Shown here piece after piece: positions 35,332-43,677 of a stretch of DNA of 64,000 bases. The notes beneath the pieces were generated by a model that was not told where the DNA came from, did no database searches, and worked only from the letters and a program-made list of their open reading frames with translations. The stretch is taken from contig NZ_CP106869.1 in NCBI RefSeq assembly GCF_025665335.1, positions 443,001-507,000 on the forward strand. The letters run 5' to 3'. The translations under genes and the position numbers were made by a program. How positions within the stretch are numbered: position 1 is the stretch's first letter; the number at the start of each line of letters is the position of its first letter. This stretch comes from Xanthomonas sp. AM6 (lineage in GTDB: Bacteria; Pseudomonadota; Gammaproteobacteria; Xanthomonadales; Xanthomonadaceae).

Positions 35332-35933
35332 CGCCGCGGCGACGCCGCGGCTGGCTGGGCTGGCTCGGCCGGCTGGGCGCGGTACTGGCGCTGTGGCTGC
35401 TGGGCGTGGCGATCTACATCGTCTGGGTCGGCGACCGCGACCAGGCGGCCCCGGCCGACGCGATCATCGTGCTCGGCGCGGCCGCCTACGACGCCAAGCC
35501 CTCGCCGGTGTTCGAGGAGCGCATCCGCCACGGCCTGGACCTGTACCAGCGCGGCTACGCGCCGACCCTGATCTTCACCGGCGGTTTCGGCGGCAACGGT
35601 GCGCGCTTCGCCGAATCGCAGGTGGCGCGCCGCTACGCGCTGCGCCACGACGTGCCGGCCGACGCGATCCTGATCGAGACCGTCTCGCGCACCACCCGCC
35701 AGAACCTGATCCAGGCGCGGCAGCTGATGCGCGCCCACGGCCTGCACCGGGCGATCGTCGTGAGCGATCCGCTGCACATGGCGCGCGCGCTGCGCCTGTG
35801 CCGGGAGCTGCAGATCGACGCGCTGGCGTCCTCGACCCCGAGCACCCGCTTCCGCAGCTTCCAGACCCGCTGGCGCTTCCTGCTGCAGGAGGTCTACTTC
35901 TTCCATCGCGACCTGGTGGCGCCGGGCGCCTGA
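35328..35933 (+). CDS. YdcF/SanA family DUF218 protein
   Basis: This encodes 201 residues from a GTG that overlaps the dehydratase stop (GTGA). One membrane helix lies at about 9-32 (LGAVLALWLLGVAIYIVWVG), followed by the DUF218 domain: ADAIIVLGAAAYDAKPSPVF, LIFTGGFGGNGARFAESQVA, SRTTRQNLIQARQLM and VVSDPLHMARALRLC. Relatives are inner-membrane proteins with a periplasmic domain linked to envelope maintenance. The ligand is unknown. Confidence 0.9.
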   Translation: MTPRRRRGWLGWLGRLGAVLALWLLGVAIYIVWVGDRDQAAPADAIIVLGAAAYDAKPSPVFEERIRHGLDLYQRGYAPTLIFTGGFGGNGARFAESQVARRYALRHDVPADAILIETVSRTTRQNLIQARQLMRAHGLHRAIVVSDPLHMARALRLCRELQIDALASSTPSTRFRSFQTRWRFLLQEVYFFHRDLVAPGA

Positions 35934-35985
35934 GCACGCCCGGCCGCCGTATCATGGGCCTTCCGCATGACAGGAGGTGGTGGCG

Positions 35986-36414
35986 ATGAAGATCGACGGG
36001 ACCCGTGAACAAGACCGCGCCATCGAACTGGTGCTGTCCTACTACGATGCGTTCAACCGCGGCGACTGGGCGGCCATGCTCGACAAGCTCAGCGACGACG
36101 TGGCGCACGACCTCAACCAGGGCGCGCGCGAGATCGGCAAGGACACCTTCGCCGCCTTCCTGCAGCGGATGAACGCCAGCTACCGCGAACAGCTGCGCGA
36201 CATCGTGGTGCTGGGCGGGCAGGACGGCCGCCGCGCCGCCGCCGAATACGTGGTGCACGGCGAATACCACCATACCGACGAAGGCCTGCCGCCGGCGCGC
36301 GGGCAGACCTACGTGCTGCCCGGCGGCGCGTTCTTCGACATCCGCGACGGCAAGATCGCCCGGGTCAGCAACTACTACAACCTGCAGGACTGGATCGCCC
36401 AGGTGTCGGCCTGA
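35986..36414 (+). CDS. SnoaL-like/NTF2-fold protein
   Basis: This encodes 142 residues. The ATG at 35986 has AGGAGG nine bases upstream, so the in-frame GTG at 35977 inside that site is rejected. The sequence opens with a SnoaL pattern (AIELVLSYYDAFNRGDWAAM, then LSDDVAHDLNQGAREIGKDT) and ends with GGAFFDIRDGKIARVSNYYN. The cone-shaped fold binds small hydrophobic ligands or acts as an isomerase or hydrolase. No specific reaction can be assigned. Confidence 0.88.
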   Translation: MKIDGTREQDRAIELVLSYYDAFNRGDWAAMLDKLSDDVAHDLNQGAREIGKDTFAAFLQRMNASYREQLRDIVVLGGQDGRRAAAEYVVHGEYHHTDEGLPPARGQTYVLPGGAFFDIRDGKIARVSNYYNLQDWIAQVSA

Positions 36415-36537
36415 GCGGTGGCGGCGCGCGAGGGTGGAGCGCGCGCCGCCGGACCTGCGGGCGGGTTCGCCGTCGCATACGCGCTTCTCATCCAGCACAA
36501 CGCCACATGCGCGAGTCCCTTGCAGGAGCGACTCCCG

Positions 36538-36620
36538 TGTGGGAGCGACTTCAGTCGCGACGAACGAAGCGGGGAGCCTCGCCGCGACTGGACCGCGTCG
36601 GGACTGAAGTCCCTCCCACA
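36538..36620. repeat. Extragenic palindromic repeat (REP-like)
   Basis: Imperfect 25-base arms (TGTGGGAGCGACTTCAGTCG on the left, the inverse with changes at 36596-36620) flank a 33-base loop. It belongs to the same family as 36723-36790 and lies in the 453-bp gap between the NTF2-like gene and bioC. Confidence 0.78.
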
Positions 36621-36722
36621 GTGCACCCAGCCGCCCTGGCGCGTTCGTCGGGCACGCACTGCGGTGCTGGCGCGACCGAGCTGTAGTGGCGCGGTTCAAT
36701 CCAGCGCTGCCTGGCGCAGAAG

Positions 36723-36790
36723 TGTAGGAGCGGCTTCAGCCGCGACGGGCCTTCCCGGTAAAGCCCGTCGCGGCTGAAGCCGCTCCTACA
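36723..36790. repeat. Perfect 28-bp extragenic palindrome (REP)
   Basis: Positions 36723-36750 and 36763-36790 are exact reverse complements over 28 bases with a 12-base loop, so the RNA would form a long perfect hairpin on either strand. A G-rich array remnant at 36826-36855 lies between it and the bioC stop. Nothing else is seen in this gap. Confidence 0.92.
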
Positions 36791-36867
36791 GTGGCACATC
36801 GCACAGACCGGTTCCGGGCTCTTGCGAGTTCCGAGTTCCCGGTCCCGAGTCCCGGAAGTGCGTAGCC

Positions 36868-37758
36868 TCAATCCCCCCGGCGGCGGATCGGGATCGCCGA
36901 CACCGGCACGGCGGCGATCTCGCTGCCGCCTTCGCGGATCGGCGCGCCCGGCGGCGGCGCCCAGGCGTGGGCATAGATCACTTCCCAACTGCTCGGCAGC
37001 TTGCCGTCGGCGTTGCGCAGCGGCTCATAGGCGGCGCTGGCCGCGGCGAAGCGGCCACGGCCGGTCAGCGTGTGGCGGCGCGCGCTCAGGGCGTTGGTGG
37101 CGCCGATCGCGCGCAGCTCGCGCATCAGCGCGGGCAGGTCTGGGTAGGTGAGGGTGAACAGGTCGCGGTCCAGCACCGGGTCGCGGAAGCCGGACAGCAT
37201 CAGCGCATCGCCGAACTGCGCGATCGGCGCGAAGCGGCTGACGTGCGGCGCTTCGCGGTCGGCCTGGGCGAACGCCTCGCGCAGTTCGATCAGCGTGTCC
37301 GGCCCGAAGCTGGAGCACAGCAGCAGGCCGCCGGGCTTGAGCACGCGGCGGAAGCCGGCGAACACCGCTGGCAGGTCTTCGACCCATTGCAGGCACAGGT
37401 TGCTGAAGATCACGTCGACGCTGTGCTCGGCCAGCGGCAGCGCGCGCGCGTCGGCGCAGACCCGGCCGAACGGCTTCCACCAGCCGGCCTGGCGCTTGGC
37501 CTGCTGCAGCATCGGCAGCGCCTGGTCGAGCGCGATCACCTGCGCGCGCGGCCAGCGCTTCTTCATCGTCGCCGCGGCGTGCGCCGGCCCGCTGCCCACG
37601 TCCAGCACCACCTGCGGCACGCGGTCGCCGAGGTAGTCCAGCGATTCGAGCAGGCGCTTCTCCACCTCGTGCTGCAGGGCGGCGGCGGCATCGTAGCTGG
37701 CCGCAGCGCGCGAAAACGCGCGGCGGATGTGGTGGGCGTCGAACGAAGAGGAATCCAT
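36868..37758 (-). CDS. bioC: Malonyl-ACP O-methyltransferase BioC
   Basis: This encodes 296 residues from ATG 37758. A class-I SAM methyltransferase: motif I VVLDVGSGPAH at 50-60, VIALDQALPMLQQAK as motif II, SVDVIFSNLCLQWVEDL, and RVLKPGGLLLCSSFGPDTL. The opening FDAHHIRRAFSRAAASYDAA is the typical BioC start. It methylates malonyl-ACP to disguise it as a fatty-acid primer for pimelate synthesis; BioH later removes the methyl group. Here it is separated from bioH by more than 3 kb of other genes. Confidence 0.92.
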   Translation of the reverse strand: MDSSSFDAHHIRRAFSRAAASYDAAAALQHEVEKRLLESLDYLGDRVPQVVLDVGSGPAHAAATMKKRWPRAQVIALDQALPMLQQAKRQAGWWKPFGRVCADARALPLAEHSVDVIFSNLCLQWVEDLPAVFAGFRRVLKPGGLLLCSSFGPDTLIELREAFAQADREAPHVSRFAPIAQFGDALMLSGFRDPVLDRDLFTLTYPDLPALMRELRAIGATNALSARRHTLTGRGRFAAASAAYEPLRNADGKLPSSWEVIYAHAWAPPPGAPIREGGSEIAAVPVSAIPIRRRGD

Positions 37759-37931
37759 CGGCGCATTATCGCCGGCCGCGGCACATGGCGGCCAGCTGCC
37801 GCGCATTGCGCCGATGCGCCACGCTTGCACGGGCACTGGATCAGTTCACGCTGGCCCCAGGCAGAGCAGGGTGCCGTGGTCTGGCGGCACCGCGGCCAGG
37901 AACGCACCGGGTCACGCATAAAAAAATGGCG

Positions 37932-38205
37932 TCATGAACGTTCCAGCGAGCTGGGATCGCGCCGGGCATTCCAAGCCGGCCCGTGGCGATTGCCGCAGCA
38001 GGTCCACGCCCGACCCGGCCAGCGCGTGCAACGCCCACGCATTCTCCAATCCCGAATCCCCATCTCCCGATCCTTCGGAATGTCCCCGGACAAGCCCCGC
38101 CATCAACAGGTTCCGCCCGCCGAGCAGCAGGACCACGCAAGCCTGGCCCGCCAGTACATGCAGTCGCCAACGCATCCCCAATCCCGAATCCCAAATCCCG
38201 GCCCC
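37932..38205 (-). pseudogene. Two decayed copies of the SDR gene 3' end with G-rich arrays
   Basis: The 3' end of the intact SDR gene (from its stop at 38206) is echoed twice more downstream. Copy B (38075-38173) keeps about 45 of the first 55 bases, including CCCCGCCATC and AACAGGTT, but its stop codon is changed; it would encode GGRNLLMAGLVRGHSE where the real gene has GQNLLLDGGAYPGTF. Copy A (37932-38042) is more decayed but ends like a related C-terminus (LAGTF then stop). Each copy is followed by a GGGATT-type array (38043-38073 and 38174-38205). The spacing is 143 and 131 bp. The rest of the gap (37759-37931) shows nothing. Confidence 0.6.
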
Positions 38206-38988
38206 TCAGAACGTGCCCGGATACGCCCCGCCATCGAGCAACAGGTTCTGCCCGCTGATATAGCCGGCCTGCGCACTGCACAGGAACGCGCAGGCCGCGC
38301 CGAATTCGTCGGCGGTGCCGAAGCGCCCGGCCGGGATCTGCTGGCGTTTCTGCGCGGCCAGCGTGTCCACGTCGGTGCCGCTGCGCTGCGCGGCATGGGC
38401 GAAGTTGCCGCGCAGCCGGTCGGTGTCGAACTGGCCGGGCAGCAGGTTGTTGATGGTGACGTTGTGCGCGACCGTGCGCCGCGCCAGCCCGGCGACGAAG
38501 CCGGTCAGCCCGGCGCGCGCGCCGTTGGACAGGCCCAGGGTATCGATCGGCGCCTTCACCGCCGCCGAGGTGATGTTGACGATGCGGCCGAAGCCGCGCG
38601 CCTGCATCGCATCGACAGTGGCGCGGATCAGCGCGATCGGCGCCAGCATGTTGGCGTCCAGCGCGCGCAGCCAGTCGGCGCGTTCCCAGTCGCGGAAATC
38701 GCCCGGCGGCGGGCCGCCGGCGTTGTTGATCAGGATGTCGACCTGCGGGCACGCGGCCAGCGCGGCGGCGCGGCCGTCTTCGCTGGCGATGTCCGCGGCC
38801 ACCGCGATCACCTCGCCGGCGCCGGGCAGCGCGCGCAGGCCGGCGGCCGCCGCGTCCAGCGCGTCCTGGCCGCGCGCCACGATGACCACGTTGACGCCTT
38901 CGCCGGCCAGCGCCCGCGCGCACCCCAGGCCCAGGCCCTTGCTCGCGGCGCAGACCAGCGCCCATTTGCCGGCGATGCCCAGATCCAT
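38206..38988 (-). CDS. SDR family oxidoreductase with altered active site
   Basis: This encodes 260 residues from ATG 38988 (CGGAG upstream); a longer in-frame start at 39147 is not needed. The Rossmann start is ALVCAASKGLGLGCARAL, with INNAGGPPPGDF and IVNITSAAVKAPIDTLGLSN. The usual catalytic YxxxK is replaced by LSNGARAGL, so Tyr and Lys are both missing. The C-terminus GQNLLLDGGAYPGTF is typical. It may be a non-classical SDR using another mechanism or a binding protein. The substrate is unknown. Confidence 0.88.
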   Translation of the reverse strand: MDLGIAGKWALVCAASKGLGLGCARALAGEGVNVVIVARGQDALDAAAAGLRALPGAGEVIAVAADIASEDGRAAALAACPQVDILINNAGGPPPGDFRDWERADWLRALDANMLAPIALIRATVDAMQARGFGRIVNITSAAVKAPIDTLGLSNGARAGLTGFVAGLARRTVAHNVTINNLLPGQFDTDRLRGNFAHAAQRSGTDVDTLAAQKRQQIPAGRFGTADEFGAACAFLCSAQAGYISGQNLLLDGGAYPGTF

Positions 38989-39308
38989 GCGTTCGCTCCG
39001 CTCGTCGAAACCGCGATGATCGTCCATCGCCGTCGCGGCGGCCAGCCAGGCGCCGCCGTGGCGGATCGTTCGCGTTCGTCCTGCAGGGCGAGAACGAGCC
39101 GCGAGCGCGATGCTGCGAGGCCGTTTTCCGGACGCCAGGATTCGCACGCAGATGCGGCAATCCGAGGTGACGCCTCCGGTCGGGCAGGCGACCGATCCCC
39201 GGGGAGCGGCTCTTGGCGGACTCGGGCAATCAAACGGTGCGGATCATCGCCCGTTGGCTTGCATTGGCCCTGCATGGGGAGGCGACACCGAGGAGCGGTC
39301 GCGTGCGT

Positions 39309-39794
39309 TCATTCCGCACGGCTCTCCGTGATCCGCTGCGCCAGGGCGGCGTAATAGTCGGCAGACGCCCGGTTTCCCTGCTGGCGCAAGCGCGCGGCGG
39401 TTTCGAGCGCCGCCGCTCGCGCTTGCGCGAATACGCGGTCGTCCTCGTTCGGCCGCAGTCCGTCGCTGCTCACGACACGCAAGGCCGCGTCGAAGCGAAC
39501 GGCAACCATCAACCCTCCCGCGTGCAGCATGAGCAGGCCCTCGGCGGGACGGCCCTCCTGCATGCGTCCCGCGAAGAAGGCATAGGGCTCGGCAGTCCCG
39601 GCCCTGACGATGCCGAGCCCGTCGGCGGCTCCCTTCCGGCAACCGCCGAGCCATCGGGCGGGGGCCGCGTCCAGGTCCGCGGGCGCCTCGAACCGGCAAG
39701 GCTCCGCCGGGGGCGAAGCCATGGCGGGCATGCTGGCGCCTGCTGCGACCAAGAGCCCGAACAGCCTGGTTATCGTGCCGACCCTTAATGCCAT
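39309..39794 (-). CDS. Exported hypothetical protein with a MORN-like motif
   Basis: This encodes 161 residues from ATG 39794, with AGGAG 10 bases upstream. A signal peptide occupies about 1-27 (LFGLLVAAGASMPAMA). The mature protein has CRFEAPADLDAAPARWLGGC and RKGAADGLGIVRAG, which resembles a MORN repeat of the W-x-G-x-C-x-x-G-x-A-x-G-x-G type, then a helical tail (AAALETAARLRQQG). The two nearby cysteines could pair. Function unknown. The 288 bases upstream of it show no gene. Confidence 0.65.
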   Translation of the reverse strand: MALRVGTITRLFGLLVAAGASMPAMASPPAEPCRFEAPADLDAAPARWLGGCRKGAADGLGIVRAGTAEPYAFFAGRMQEGRPAEGLLMLHAGGLMVAVRFDAALRVVSSDGLRPNEDDRVFAQARAAALETAARLRQQGNRASADYYAALAQRITESRAE

Positions 39795-40082
39795 CTGCTG
39801 CGCTCCTGTTGCTGAAACTCGAGATCGCATTTCTGTCGCGCCAATCGTATCCCGCTAGGGCGGTACCGCGACACCGCTTCGCATTTCGCGCCCGGAATGC
39901 CGGTACCAGACCGGCGAACATCTCGCGATAGTTGGCCGGCGCGTGCCGCAGGGCTTCGAGTCCAGTGCGTCAACAGTACGCGGGTCATCGAGATGAGCGA
40001 TGCGGGTGTCCAGTTTGCCGAGGCCGCCGGATCGTATACGGCGCGACACGCAGCGCACACGCGATGCATGGCGGGCTAGCGG

Positions 40083-41009
40083 TCAGTCGATCTGCAGGCG
40101 CCGCGTCCAGTTGGAGCCATCGAACTCCATGACGTCCTTGGGGCCGATCGACCACATGATGCCGTCGGCCGCACTCAGGTGATAGCAGGTCCGCGGCACG
40201 TCGTCGCCGAAATCGACGGGCGTGAGCTTGCCGTCCTCGAGCCGATAGACGAGATGGCTGGAGGAGACGTACAGCTGCCCGCCGAACACTTCCATGCCCC
40301 AGAGATCCTCCTTGATGGTGCCATGCTCAATTACTTCCCATCGATCATCGCGCCCCCGCAGCAAGGTGCCGAGCTGGCCGCAGGCATAGGCGAAGCCGTC
40401 CGGCGCGCAGCGCACCTTGTGGAGCGCCAGATTGGTCGGGCTGTTCTGTTGGGTGAAGACGGAGCCGTCGTACTTCCAGATCTCGCCTTCCCAGCCGACG
40501 GTGTAGATTTCCTGCTCGCTGAACCCGTCGATCGACTCGAAACTGGTGTCGGTGATCGGGGTGTCACCGCCCTGGGCGCTCTGGTCGATGCATCGCCACT
40601 GATCTTCGCCATCGCGAACGTAGGCCTGCCGACAAGTGCCAACGGCATAGGCTCGACCTTTGGCGATGCCGCGTATCTCACGAAGAGGGCCGCGCTTTTC
40701 CGGATCCATTCCGCAGCTGGCGATAGATGCTTCTTCCCTTATGGAGCCGCCGCCAGTGGCTCGAACCGAGCCATTGGTGCCCAGCGCCAGGTAACGTTCG
40801 GCCGGCACATGGCAGACCGTTCCGGAACAGCCAAGCCATGGCACTGCGCCGGCGCCCCAGGCTCCACGATCCAGGCTGAGCAGTATCGAGTCGGTATAGC
40901 CTTCGCTGACAGAAAGATCGTTCGTAGCAATCAAATAACCGAGGTCCGAGTAGCGAACGGTGCCAGTGGCAATGCTAAGTCCGCTGAATCGTGGGTCCTG
41001 AGGGTCCAT
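40083..41009 (-). CDS. Hypothetical beta-propeller-like protein
   Basis: This encodes 308 residues from ATG 41009, which has GGAG 8 bases upstream; ATG 41024 and GTG 41057 are alternatives. There is no signal peptide. Repeated blocks of the type YAVGTCRQAYVRDGEDQWRC, IYTVGWEGEIWKYDGSVFTQ, YACGQLGTLLRGRDDRWEVI and WSIGPKDVMEFDGSNWTR look like blades of a propeller, each with a G-x-x-x-x-x-x-DG-x-W pattern. The base composition is visibly less GC-rich than the neighbours, and it interrupts the bioH-bioC stretch, so it may have been acquired. It resembles phage-defence or polymorphic-locus propellers only loosely. Function unknown. Confidence 0.75.
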   Translation of the reverse strand: MDPQDPRFSGLSIATGTVRYSDLGYLIATNDLSVSEGYTDSILLSLDRGAWGAGAVPWLGCSGTVCHVPAERYLALGTNGSVRATGGGSIREEASIASCGMDPEKRGPLREIRGIAKGRAYAVGTCRQAYVRDGEDQWRCIDQSAQGGDTPITDTSFESIDGFSEQEIYTVGWEGEIWKYDGSVFTQQNSPTNLALHKVRCAPDGFAYACGQLGTLLRGRDDRWEVIEHGTIKEDLWGMEVFGGQLYVSSSHLVYRLEDGKLTPVDFGDDVPRTCYHLSAADGIMWSIGPKDVMEFDGSNWTRRLQID

Positions 41010-41156
41010 GTGGTTGTTCTCCATGTATTGGCGGCCAGATGTCAGCAACATTTTCACACAGCCTGCCGCGCTGACGTGGAGCGCCGTCAGGACGCGGTAG
41101 CGCGGGTCGATCGTTTTTCCCAGGAGCGCTGGACAAGGCTTGAGAAGCGCAATGCC

Positions 41157-41918
41157 CTACGCCAACGCGGCGAAGAACTCGCGCAAGGCATCGGCCACGG
41201 CATCGGCATGGCCGAGGAACGGTGCGTGGCCGCCGCCGGCGATGCGCAGCGTTTGCGCATGCGGCGCCAGCGCCGCGGCGGCGTCCATGCCGGCCGGCGC
41301 GACCAGCCGGTCGCGTTCGCCGCTGATCCACAGGCTGGGCACGCGCAGGCCCGGCAGCGCGCGGCGCAGGTCGGTGCGTTCGAGCAGCGTCAGCCCGTCC
41401 TGCAGTGCCTGCGCATCGGGTTCGCCGCGCGCGGCGAGCGTCTCGCGCAGGGTGCGCAGTTCGGCGCGCGCATGCGCCGAGCCCAGCGTGTCCAGCGCCA
41501 GGAAGCGGTCCAGCGTGCCGCGGTAGTCTTGCGCCAGGTCGCGGCCGAACTGCGCGAACACCTGCGGTTCCACCGCGTGCGGCCAGTCGCTGCCGCGCAC
41601 GAAACGTGGCGTCGCCGCGAGCATCGCCAGGCCGCGCACCTGCGGCTGGGTGGCCGCGGCATGCAGCGCGAACAGCCCGCCCAGCGACCAACCCAGCCAT
41701 GCCGCCGGCGGCGTCGCCGCGGCGATCGCGCTGACCACGTGCGGCAGCGCCAGCGGGGTGTCGTCGCCGCGGCTGTGGCCGTGCCCGGGCAGGTCCACCA
41801 GATGCAGGCGGAACTGCGCCGACAGGCGCTCGACCAGCGGCGCGAAGATGCCGCCATGCAGCGCCCAGCCGTGGATCAGGACCAGATCGGGGCCTTGCCC
41901 CAGCGTCTCGATATGCAT
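41157..41918 (-). CDS. bioH: Pimeloyl-ACP methyl ester carboxylesterase BioH
   Basis: This encodes 253 residues from ATG 41918. An alpha/beta hydrolase: oxyanion motif LIHGWALHGGIF, nucleophile Ser78 in GWSLGG, acid in SGERDRLVAP, and catalytic His in GGGHAPFLGHA. Length and order match BioH, which frees pimeloyl-ACP from its methyl ester so that BioF can use it. It follows bioB-bioF and a small gene in the same direction. Confidence 0.94.
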   Translation of the reverse strand: MHIETLGQGPDLVLIHGWALHGGIFAPLVERLSAQFRLHLVDLPGHGHSRGDDTPLALPHVVSAIAAATPPAAWLGWSLGGLFALHAAATQPQVRGLAMLAATPRFVRGSDWPHAVEPQVFAQFGRDLAQDYRGTLDRFLALDTLGSAHARAELRTLRETLAARGEPDAQALQDGLTLLERTDLRRALPGLRVPSLWISGERDRLVAPAGMDAAAALAPHAQTLRIAGGGHAPFLGHADAVADALREFFAALA

Positions 41919-41965
41919 CGTCGATCGTGTGCCGAATGAGAGAAGAGAATCGCGCGCTGCCGCGG

Positions 41966-42319
41966 TCAGCGTGCCGCGCGCAGCGCCAGCAGCCGTGGCA
42001 GCAGCAACCGCCATTGTTCCCGCGGATACGCGCGGGTGCGCCAGGCCGGCCAGCGCTGCATGCCCTCGCGCCGCTGGATCGCGGTGCTCAGCCAGTCGCC
42101 GTCGAAGCCCTGCCAGACGCCGGCTACGCTCAACAGGTTCGGCGCCAGGCGCGGATGCACGTCGCGCAACAGCATCCGTTGCAGCGTGTCCGGCGCATAG
42201 GGCGATGCGGCAAGCACGGCGGCGATGTGCGCGTGCCGCGCGGCGACAGCGTCGTCCAGGTACAGCTCCGACAGCGCGTCCCACACCTTGCGGCGCGCCG
42301 CAAGGTCGCCATCGTTCAC
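41966..42319 (-). CDS. Small conserved protein between bioF and bioH (DUF7079-like)
   Basis: This encodes 117 residues from GTG 42319, 10 bases past the bioF stop. The opening ARRKVWDALSELYLDDAV and the middle PDTLQRMLLRDVHPRLAPNL, then GVWQGFDGDWL, match a small helical family that I recall as DUF7079. There is no signal peptide and no catalytic motif. Its place inside the biotin operon is notable, but a role in biotin synthesis is not shown. Confidence 0.75.
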   Translation of the reverse strand: MNDGDLAARRKVWDALSELYLDDAVAARHAHIAAVLAASPYAPDTLQRMLLRDVHPRLAPNLLSVAGVWQGFDGDWLSTAIQRREGMQRWPAWRTRAYPREQWRLLLPRLLALRAAR

Positions 42320-42329
42320 GGCAGGCCGC

Positions 42330-43535
42330 TCACGCCGGCAGGCCGACCGGGTGCGCGGCCAGGCGGTCGCGCGCCAGCGCCAGCGCATCCAGCAGCGCCT
42401 GCACCTGCGCCGGGGTGTGCAGCGCCGACAGCGTCACCCGCAGCCGCGACTTGCCTTCGGGCACGGTCGGTGGGCGGATCGCCGAGACCAGGAAGCCGGC
42501 CTGCTCCAGCGCCGCCGACAGCGCCAGCGCGCTGGCCTCGTCGCCGCACAGCAGCGGCTGGATCGGCGTGTCCGAGGCCATCAGTTCCAGGCCGTGGCGG
42601 CGCGCGCCGCCGCGGAACGCGGCGATCGTCTCGGCCAGGCGCTCGCGCCGCCATTGGTCGCGGCGCGCGAGTTTCACCGCGGCCAGCGAGGCGGCGGCCT
42701 GCGCCGGCGGCAGCGCGGTGGTGTACAGATACGGCCGCGCGGTTTCGGCCAGGTGCCGGACCAGCGCCTCGTCGCCGACCACCAGCGCGCCGTAGCCGCC
42801 CAGCGCCTTGCCCAGGGTCACCAGCTGCAGCGGCACGTCGGCCACGCCGAGCCCGGCCTCGGCCACGCAGCCGCGGCCATGCGGGCCGACCACGCCGACG
42901 CCGTGCGCGTCGTCCACGTACATCATCGCCTGCTGGGTGCGCGCCACCAGGGTCAGCGAGCGCAGCGGGGCGATGTCGCCGTCCATGCTGAACACGCCGT
43001 CGGTGGCCAGCATCGCCGCGCCGTCGGCGGCGTGCTTGAGCTGGCGCATCGCGCCCTCCGCATCCAGGTGCGGATAGCGGCGCAGGCGGCAGCCGGCCAG
43101 GCGGGTGGCGTCGAGCAGGCTGGCGTGGTTGAGCCGGTCCTGCACGCACACGTCCTCCTCTTCGCTCAGCAGCGCCTGCTGCACCGCCAGGTTGGCGAGG
43201 AAGCCGCTGCCGAACAGCAGCGCGCGCGGATAGCCGAGCCAGTCGGCGACCTCGCGTTCCAGGCTCTCGTGCAGCGCGTGGTGGCCGCAGACCAGGTGCG
43301 AGGCGGTGGCGCCGACGCCCTCGCGCGCGGCGGCGTCCTGCAGCGCGGCCAGCACTTCGAACTGCTGCGCCAGGCCCAGGTAGTCGTTGCTGCAGAAGCC
43401 GGTCAGCCAGCGGCCGTCGAGTTCCAGGCGCACGCCGTCGCGGCGGCCGACGCTGCGGCGCACGCGGATGCGGCCCTGCGCCTCGCGCAGCTTGCGCAAG
43501 GACTGGATGCGGTCGTGCAGGTCGGGACGGGCCAT
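42330..43535 (-). CDS. bioF: 8-amino-7-oxononanoate synthase BioF
   Basis: This encodes 401 residues, a normal length. It is a fold-type I PLP enzyme of the alpha-oxoamine synthase family: SNDYLGLA at 49-56, [10 protein letters not shown] at 208-217, and PLP-binding Lys243 in [11 protein letters not shown]. It condenses pimeloyl-ACP with L-alanine. It lies downstream of bioB in the biotin operon. Confidence 0.96.
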   Translation of the reverse strand: MARPDLHDRIQSLRKLREAQGRIRVRRSVGRRDGVRLELDGRWLTGFCSNDYLGLAQQFEVLAALQDAAAREGVGATASHLVCGHHALHESLEREVADWLGYPRALLFGSGFLANLAVQQALLSEEEDVCVQDRLNHASLLDATRLAGCRLRRYPHLDAEGAMRQLKHAADGAAMLATDGVFSMDGDIAPLRSLTLVARTQQAMMYVDDAHGVGVVGPHGRGCVAEAGLGVADVPLQLVTLGKALGGYGALVVGDEALVRHLAETARPYLYTTALPPAQAAASLAAVKLARRDQWRRERLAETIAAFRGGARRHGLELMASDTPIQPLLCGDEASALALSAALEQAGFLVSAIRPPTVPEGKSRLRVTLSALHTPAQVQALLDALALARDRLAAHPVGLPA

Positions 43536-43677
43536 GAGCGGCGGGGCATGGGTCTGGCGGGCTAGCGTAGCGCGTCCCCGGCCGTGCCGGGGACGCAGGC
43601 GACGGGCGGCCGGATCGGCGGATGGACGCGCATCGGCGCGGCGCGACGGGTCGACGTCAGGCCAGGATCAGGCCAGA

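Noticed and set aside
36723-36790. Rho-independent terminator
   Set aside because: The stem is far longer than a terminator stem, symmetric on both strands, without a T-run, and related copies exist elsewhere; a REP element fits better.
37912-38181. An 89-codon hypothetical gene in the gap before bioC
   Set aside because: Its sequence is made of the two decayed SDR tails and the G-rich array between them.
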